Below are positions 57,745 to 64,000 of a stretch of 64,000 bases of DNA, piece by piece. The number at the start of each line of letters is the position of its first letter. The stretch's first letter is position 1. The notes beneath the pieces were generated by a model, which was not told the DNA's origin, searched no databases, and was given only the letters and a program-made list of their open reading frames with translations. Source of the stretch: Otatea glauca (lineage: Eukaryota; Streptophyta; Magnoliopsida; Poales; Poaceae); NCBI GenBank assembly GCA_036346275.1, contig CM070724.1:50717038-50781037 (forward strand), given 5' to 3'. Position numbers and translations under genes: made by a program.

Positions 57745-59175
57745 CTAATCTAGGCGATTGTCAAGTTTCTTCGAGTGTGGCTTTATCACCTTGGCATGCG
57801 CGACGCACTCGAACACTCGCAAGCGCTTGATGCGTGACTTCTTTCCAATCAAGGCTTCATATGGCGTGACCCCTTCTAGGGCCTTGATTAACACGCGGTT
57901 AAGGAGATACACCGTATGTCGTACTGCCTCCCCCCAACCCACATCACTGCATGTACATGCTTGCTCTTTAGTAAGCTCCTTGCTATGGACAACACGGTAC
58001 GGTTATGATGTTCTACAACACCATTCTATTGTGGTGAGTATGGTACCGTGAAGTGTCGTGCTATTCCTTCGGTGTCACAAAATGCACCGAACTCGCATGA
58101 CCAAAACTCTCCACCACGGTATGATCTGAGGACCTTTAGCTTGAGCTCACGCTCATTCTCGATGTGCGCTTTCTACTTCTTGAGTGCACCAAGAGCCTCA
58201 TCCTTAGATTTCAGCATGTGCACCCACATGTATCTAGTGAAATCATCAACAAAAAGAATGAAGTACTTGTTACCAGCATGTGTATGTAGAGTTATGGGTC
58301 CGCATAAATCCACAAGTACAAGTTCCAGCGGTTTTTCCACTTGATGGTGCGCTTGCAAAGGAAACGCATTTCTGGTTTGCTTCCCCCAAACAACCTTCAC
58401 ACAGTTGTATTGGGTGGTCGATCTTCGGTAACCTTAGTACCATCTCCTTCTCTACCATCTGCTTTAGGGCATAGAAATTCATGTGCCCCAACCACGCATG
58501 CCACTGCCATGCAAGATCCTCCAAACTGGTCGTGAGACACACTACGTTTCCTGTCTCCATCTAAATCTTGTACAACCTGTTTTTATATCTTTTTACGTTC
58601 ATGAAAAGTCTCTGCCTCTGCGCTCGTTGACAATCGTGTATAGTATAATACCACCTTACAACCATCTTCTGCAAGCTGTCCAAGGCATACAATGTTATTA
58701 CAAAGACTTGAGGTAAAGTATATCTCGGGGAGTACACGTTGTTCTCCGTTTTTGCACTAGAGAAGGATTGATCCCTTCCCTTGATCTCCACTATGGATCC
58801 ATCACCAAATCGAATCTATCCGTATACGCTTTCATCTAGCTCATTGAACATAGACCACTGCCCCGTCATGTGGTTGCTAGTACCGTTGGTAGGTACCACT
58901 TATTGGACACAGGATGCACCTCACCATCGATGCGTAGCCTTGATGTCACCTTCTCCTCGTTCATCAGCACTATGTCACGCGTCTCCTCGGTGCACCCTGA
59001 AAGGAGTAGGGTAGGATCATTGTCATGTGCTTGGGTTAGATTAGCTTCCTCATCCCGATCACGATTACGATGAGATTTATAGTACTCAGATGCATTTTGA
59101 CCATACACATTACAGTTAAAGCACTTGATCTTGCTTTTATCCTTACCACCTCTAGAGCCGTAGTTGGCATTTCCT
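57745..59175 (-). pseudogene. Ty1/copia gag-pol fragment (zinc knuckle, protease, integrase), broken
   Basis: Minus strand, from right to left: a degenerate zinc knuckle (CFNCNVYGQNASEYYKS, in which the His and last Cys are replaced), a protease region (NKWYLPTVLATT, without its catalytic motif), the EIKGRDQSF and RYKNRLYKI block, the pre-integrase domain (WHAWLGHMNFYALKQM, CEGCLGEANQK), and the integrase core (LVLVDLCGPITLHT, FILFVDDFTRYMW) to VFECVAHAKVIKPHSK at 57760. Stops and frame changes separate the blocks. Reverse transcriptase and RNase H are absent; most of gag is also missing, because the PBS is directly followed by the knuckle. An inactive deletion derivative. Confidence 0.85.
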
Positions 59176-59178
59176 TAA

Positions 59179-59190
59179 GCTTTGATACCA
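59179..59190 (-). other. Primer-binding site of the copia fragment
   Basis: gctttgatacca on the plus strand reads TGGTATCAAAGC on the minus strand, close to the initiator tRNA-Met PBS. It lies two bases inside the LTR. Confidence 0.75.
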
Positions 59191-59192
59191 CT

Positions 59193-59449
59193 TGTTGGTA
59201 TCCTCTCTAGGAACAATTGTATGTAAATAACAGATAAAATAAATATAAGCAAGTGAATATAGAAATTTTGAGGCAATTTTCTCTTTTATTATTCATCTCA
59301 ATCTTTGAGGCTGTATTTATAGTACACATATAGACATATCTATGGAATAACTAAAAAAAGAATAAATTGATTGGCTCCGATTGCTGAATGCATCATGATC
59401 TCTACTTGCCTTATAACATAGTACTTGGTTTACACATAGCAAACCTACA
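59193..59449 (-). mobile_element. 5' LTR of the copia fragment
   Basis: The plus strand runs TGTTGGTATCC ... AAACCTACA, 257 bp, giving TG...CA ends on the minus strand. The outer boundary is inferred; no second LTR is found on the other side (tgttggaaaaaaacc at 57719 shares only its first bases). Confidence 0.6.
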
Positions 59450-60204
59450 ATGAAAAGTTTGAATTACTTGGGATGGAGTTGCGATGTTTGCCGGTGTATC
59501 CTTCTCCTCCGGGGCTCACGAGGATAGGGGGAGGGATTAATGTTTTGAGCGGTGGAGAGAGAGGAGTAGTAAGGAGGAGGCGAGTCGGTGACAGAGAAGG
59601 CCTGTGTATGCGGTCTACTGCCTAGACACTCTCTAGGAATGCATGAAGAAATTAAAAAGAATAGCGTCGCGATACTCATATCGTTGATGGCGCGGCGGTG
59701 CTCCTGCGGCAGCACCAGTTTTTTTTTTTTCTTGTTTGCTGTGACAAGTGGGAGAATATTCAATATTATTTTAATCATCGCAATCCCACGAGCAAGTTTA
59801 AGATCAAGATTTTCTCTGTTTTACTTCTTTGCGTTTGAGTGTTTCAAGTGAGATTTTGATTGAATCCATTATGTAGGGAAAATTTTTTAATTGTGATCCT
59901 TCACTCTCGATCCTCTGATTACCATTCCGATCCTTTAATATGTAATTTTGTTTCTATAAAATAGCCTTTATTAATATGTATTATTAATTATACTACGCGG
60001 ACAGGAACACGTATGGTACATGAGTGGTCAAGGTTTGAGCACAAGCGAGCAAGTTGTTGCTTAAGATTAAAGTATTCCCAGACTGAGGTAGAAGGAATTT
60101 AGCGCAGAAAAACTAAGATCCATTCCTTAATTTGTTTCCAGTATTCCAAAGACTTGCATAAAGAATGGCTTCGCAAAGTGTTGCTTTGCTAAGTAATTCA
60201 TCCA
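59450..60204. other. Intergenic DNA without recognised features
   Basis: 59460-59700 is moderately GC-rich with an open minus-strand frame (59778-59464) of low-complexity, Ser/Pro/Arg-rich composition. I do not recognise it and do not call a gene. The rest is AT-rich. Confidence 0.4.
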
Positions 60205-60415
60205 GGGGGCGATACTAGCGTCCGAACGTTCGATTACTGTTTATTTTGTCGGACGCTCGCTGCAATATTTTTTTCAACGTCTGCAACATTTTGTTTCGCG
60301 CGTACATTTCTACTGTTATCAAAGGAAAATATTTCACATGTAGGAAAAAAATATTTTACTTGTAGAAAAAAAATATTGCAGACGTCCGAAAAAATTGGAC
60401 GCTCGATCACAAGTC
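60205..60415. mobile_element. Possible MITE with imperfect inverted ends
   Basis: The left part gatactagcgtccgaacg ... gtcggacgctcgctgcaata is mirrored imperfectly by tattgcagacgtccgaaaaa and ttggacgctcgatcac on the right. The arms have indels. A ~210-bp AT-centred foldback of this kind fits a small DNA transposon; the family is not identified. Confidence 0.4.
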
Positions 60416-60432
60416 ATTAGCATTCAATATAT

Positions 60433-60826
60433 CATGGGAGTAACTCTCATGAATACGTACCGATTCTATGCCAACAATGGGGAATTATTTTTTTAATAAT
60501 ATTTTTTAATAAAAAATTATAGAAATAATATGCAGAATTAAAGAATTACAAATATACACCCCTGTCGCTATTTGAATTGGTGACAAGTCTCTGTCGCCAT
60601 GTCAAATGACGACAGAGAGCTGCGACCATTGACGACAACTCTCTATAGCTATCTATAACTATTGGCGACAGAGACCTGTCGCCAATTTAAATTGCGATAG
60701 AGGTGTATATTTGTAATTTTTTAATTTGACGTATTATTTGTATAATTTTTTATTAAAAAATATTATTTCAAAAAAAATTCCAACAATGGGAGTAGCTCTA
60801 GTGAATATATACCGATTCTAAACTCG
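60433..60826. repeat. ~45-bp direct repeats flanking the foldback element
   Basis: tgggagtaactctcatgaat, then taccgattcta, at 60435-60468 returns as tgggagtagctctagtgaat and taccgattcta at 60787-60820. ccaacaatgggg/ggga also occurs on both sides. The duplicated stretch is far longer than a normal transposon target duplication. Confidence 0.75.
60481..60781. mobile_element. Foldback element (long near-perfect hairpin)
   Basis: Arms of about 120 bp: left ggaattatttttttaataat ... gtgacaagtctctgtcgcca and right ttggcgacagagacctgtcg ... tattatttcaaaaaaaattcc. They pair with few mismatches and leave a loop of about 60 bases (about 60600-60660). RNA from either strand would form a long hairpin. Confidence 0.8.
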
Positions 60827-60935
60827 AAAGGGCAAAGGAACTTTTGTTCTACTCCGTAAAATAGCCTCCTCCTCATATGTAATTAAAAATTTACCGGCGC
60901 CAAGAGATTCGAATTAATAAGCAGCAATATTTATA

Positions 60936-61454
60936 TCATACCTATACTATGAGTGGAAGAAACCCCGCCTCCTCAGCGATCTGAGCCGGGAGGGGCCGGC
61001 TCGGCTCGCGGCTCGAGCCGAGCCGGCCAATTTTTTTCGCAAACAGGTCCTTTCCAAAAAAAAAATTACGAATAGATCCTTTTTCGGGAAAAAAATTACG
61101 ATTTGATCCTTTTCCCCGAAAAAGAATACAAATTACGTCCATACCCTTTTAGCGTTTTTAGGAATAGCGCTCGGGTCCTTTTCATGAAAATAGAAATTAC
61201 GTTAAGGCCCTTTTTCAAAGCAAAAAAAAAAAATTCCCCGAAAACAAAAAAAATATGCATCGTATTCATGTCATTTTTCCGCTTTTCTAGCATTACGTTT
61301 AAACCCTTTTGCGAAGAACAAAGTCTTAATTTTAGATTCTTTTTACGCGTTTACTCGATTTACTCGTGCGTGGAGCGTCAAACGCGAGTTTTTTTAGATT
61401 TTCTCGCGCGTAAAGCAGCGCCCGCGGCGTGTCACGCAGCGCATAAATTTCTAG
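60936..61454 (+). mobile_element. Non-autonomous Helitron 2
   Basis: Begins TCATACCTATAC after A (60935) and ends with an imperfect hairpin (gcggcgtg, tca, cgcagcgc) then ataaattt and CTAG before T (61455). Its 5' end, interior units (ggtcctttttc, aaaattacgaatag) and 3' end match Helitron 1. 519 bp, no coding capacity. Confidence 0.8.
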
Positions 61455-61513
61455 TTATTACTATGGATGGTTGAGACGAGACAAGACAGCGCTGGAAGGT
61501 GGAGTGGGGGGGA

Positions 61514-61770
61514 AAATTTCCTTGACCCGGATTGCAAACCACCGGTGCTACACCCCCGACCGGAGGCGACGATGGGGCAATAGGGCCGGCGACGGGTTCG
61601 GCGGCATGGACGTGGGGTCGGTGGGGACGACGGGGTGGCGGCGACCGAGCGAAGTGCAGTTGAGCTGAGCGCAGGCCGAGCGAAGTGCAGCCGTGTCATC
61701 CCCGCCGCCGGCCCCGCCTCCGATCCGGGGGTGCAGCGCCGGTGGTTTGCACTCCAGGTCCAAGAAATTT
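61514..61770. repeat. GC-rich inverted repeat with small internal duplication
   Basis: The left arm aaatttccttgacccggatt ... cggaggcg (61514-61568) is mirrored by cgcctccgatccggggg ... ccaagaaattt (61715-61770). Between the arms cgagcgaagtgcag occurs twice (about 61649 and 61678). Both strands carry open frames, which fits GC-rich filler. It may be a captured host fragment. Confidence 0.65.
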
Positions 61771-61984
61771 TGACGTCACTCGAACCAGCCGTGGGCAATG
61801 GGCCTGATCTAGTTCCTCCTGCCACAGCCCACTTTTCCCTCCCCTCCTTTCGGCCCAACCCAATTAAGCAATTAAGATCGTCGTCCTCCGCCTCAGCCTC
61901 CACATCGTACGTAGTAATGACACCCTGCAAGACGGCGGCATCTGAGCCTAGGTGGCATTGGGCGCACCGACAGTTGTAAGTGTC

Positions 61985-63400
61985 CTTACCAGGGTTAGAA
62001 ATCTCACCGGTTTCTCGCGAGATCTTGTTTACCGAAGGTAGATGAGTTTTGAAATATCGGTTAGAGTGAAAAAAAATTCAAAAAATCTGAATTGCTACAG
62101 TAATCTCACTATATCTCATCCAAATCTTGGGTTTTTTTTACTAGATTTAGTCTAATAACCCTTAAGAAAGTCATCCCCTATGAAAATTTGTTGAAAACTG
62201 AATTTTTAAGATACTTTGTCATGATGTGAAAAAAGTATGGTACTATCCTAAGAAGTCTAGGATAATACAGGATTTTTTAAAAAATAATTGTACTTCATTT
62301 GTTATCTTTAAAAGATAAAAAACTGAATAAACATAATTGGGACAGCAACCATATCAGAATTTTATAAATTTTGTCAAGAGTGATCATTATCCAAAATTTT
62401 TATGAGAGCTTAATAATTGCCTTAGTACCATTATATAATTTTTTTAAAAAAAATTAACTTTTCTTGTTTGCTCAATCAAATCTATGTATGCATTGAACTT
62501 CATTTGTTATATTTCAAAAATCAAAAACAGAAAGAATATAAATGCTACAGTGCATTTGTAAGAATTTTATAACTTCACTGGAGTGTGATCATGATTCAAA
62601 AATTTTATGAGATCTTACGCATTTCCTTAGAACCATTTCGCAAAATTTTTAAAAAATTTAAACCTTTTTTTTTATTAAAGCAAATCTATCTATTGATCAC
62701 TAAGCTTTTATTAGGACATAGCACTTTCAGAATTTTTGGAATTTCTTGAAGCTTGATCATCATATAAAAATTTTATAGAAAAATTAATGATACATCATAA
62801 ACATTCACAAAAAATTTCAAAATTTTCTAACATGGTTTGTAATATTTTTCATTTGGTTGAAATTTGCCAGTATGGCTTTTATTAGGACAGTAGTACTGTC
62901 CGAATTTTCAAAAATTCATGAAGCTTGATCATCATCTGAAAATTTTATGGGAATATCAGTGATGCATCGTAACCATTCAAAAAAAATGCAAAATGTTCTA
63001 CGTGGTTTGTTTCATTTTTCATTTGGTTCAAATTTGCCGGTCAGCGTTTTATCAGAACAATAGCAATGTTTGAATTTTTAAAAATTTCCCAGATTTGATA
63101 ATCACCTGAAATTTTTATGAGAATATCATTGATGTGTCTGGAACCTCCAAAAAAATTTCAAAATTTTTCAACGTTGTTTGAGCCATTTTTCACCCTATCC
63201 AATCGGCAAATCTCGCCGAGAGCTCGGCAAAACTGGCTGAGATCTCGGTCCTACCGGTGGGGAAAAAAACCGGAATTCAAATTATGTTTATATATTTCAT
63301 CCGGAATTTGTTTGAAATAGCGAGATCTCGCCGAGATTTGTTCTTCGGTCACAGACGATATTTAGAGCGAAACGAGATTTTAATCCGTGGTCCTTACAAC
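61985..63400 (+). repeat. Dispersed repeat family R, copy 2
   Basis: Aligns with 24360-26040. The five subrepeats with gatcattatccaaaattttt-like blocks start at about 62381, 62587, 62754, 62927 and 63096. The end carries gcgagatctcgccgagattt, like the motif at the left of copy 1. The tRNA-like module of copy 1 is absent. Confidence 0.7.
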
Positions 63401-64000
63401 TTCAGACACAACACCACAAAAAAAAAACACCTAAAAATTTTAGGAATTGGAATCTATGACATCCGCATGTAGGATTATCATGCCCTGATCGATCGATATA
63501 ATCAAGAAATTAGGATTGCTTCCCGTTGTGAAGAAATGAGATCACCCGCACACACACGTGCAATAATGCCCGTATCATTTGAGCTGAACATGTACTTCTT
63601 GATACTGCGACACATGTGCACAATGTCCGATATTAATGTACAGCATAACAAAAGCTCCACATAATGATCCGCGCTAGCTATCTTGCGGCACCACCTTAAC
63701 TTGAAAATGACACTTGTACTAGTTGTTCTTCGTTTGCCACATATATATGCTGGGGGCTTGCGAGTCACAGAAATGTTTCTTTTATTCTGGCACATGAATA
63801 ACATTGCCTCGCTGGGTATTGAGGTGTACATGTATATATCCAGAGCATCCTTGATTACTTATTTATATACTTACTCAGTGTTATACTCTTCCTGGCTAGT
63901 TCTTTCCTTGCAAGCATAATCATAAGATGCTACCTAGCTAGTAGCTTCATGCTGATTGCATTACCTCAATGCTGCCGTCAAGTTTATCTATCCATCTTTT
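63401..64000. other. AT-rich DNA without recognised features
   Basis: Two overlapping open frames on opposite strands (63502-63831 minus, 63683-63919 plus) match nothing I know. A short (CA)n occurs near 63550. No gene is called. Confidence 0.4.

Noticed and set aside
59464..59778. Minus-strand frame of 104 codons
   Set aside because: Ser/Pro/Arg-rich low-complexity sequence with a poly-Lys run from a T tract; no homology recognised.
61451..61930. 159-codon minus-strand frame
   Set aside because: It covers both arms of an inverted repeat and is open on the other strand too; no recognisable domain.

Overview
This window looks like intergenic, repeat-packed DNA from a grass (Poaceae, possibly an Oryza relative). 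The evidence is a monocot-type germin-like protein gene with its intron, Tat-lineage Ty3/gypsy elements with long antisense reading frames, solo LTRs, non-autonomous Helitrons, a CACTA end and (TA)n-flanked elements. No bacterial-type operons, rRNA genes, functional tRNA genes or CRISPR arrays are visible. The species assignment is an inference.

Layout. 1-7263: 3' half of a decayed Tat-like gypsy element (integrase end, antisense ORF, 80-bp tandem array, polypurine tract, 3' LTR). 7765-9741: a small non-autonomous LTR element on the minus strand. A nearly complete 12.5-kb Tat-like element (9743-22202) is inserted in its last bases, with both LTRs, PBS, broken gag-pol, an antisense ORF and a near-perfect target duplication. 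22203-26807: AT-rich DNA with a possible first exon cut by that insertion, a tRNA-like (SINE-like) module and a 1.7-kb repeat whose sister lies at 61985-63400. 26808-30761 (minus) and 36303-40329 (plus): two giant (~4 kb) solo LTRs of one family, each with an exact 5-bp target duplication. Between them lie a pseudogene of the chloroplast lipid-transfer protein TGD2 and a CACTA-type terminus with palindromic subterminal repeats. 42128-43111: the only gene that appears intact, a secreted germin-like protein (cupin) on the minus strand. An orphan promoter-like stretch at 40393-40720 resembles its upstream region. 43679-44282 and 60936-61454: two related non-autonomous Helitrons. 45381-55384: three large elements made of tandem repeats, bounded by short hairpins and seated on (TA)n tracts, two of them tail to tail. 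55385-57506: a truncated third copy of the giant LTR. 57745-59449: a broken Ty1/copia fragment. 60205-61775: small foldback elements.

Only the germin-like gene is likely to make a functional protein; it would be secreted to the cell wall. Almost everything else is transposon sequence at different stages of decay. The most unusual items are the hairpin-bounded elements on (TA)n tracts, the spliced acidic reading frame kept in all three giant LTR copies, and the TGD2 pseudogene beside a CACTA end.
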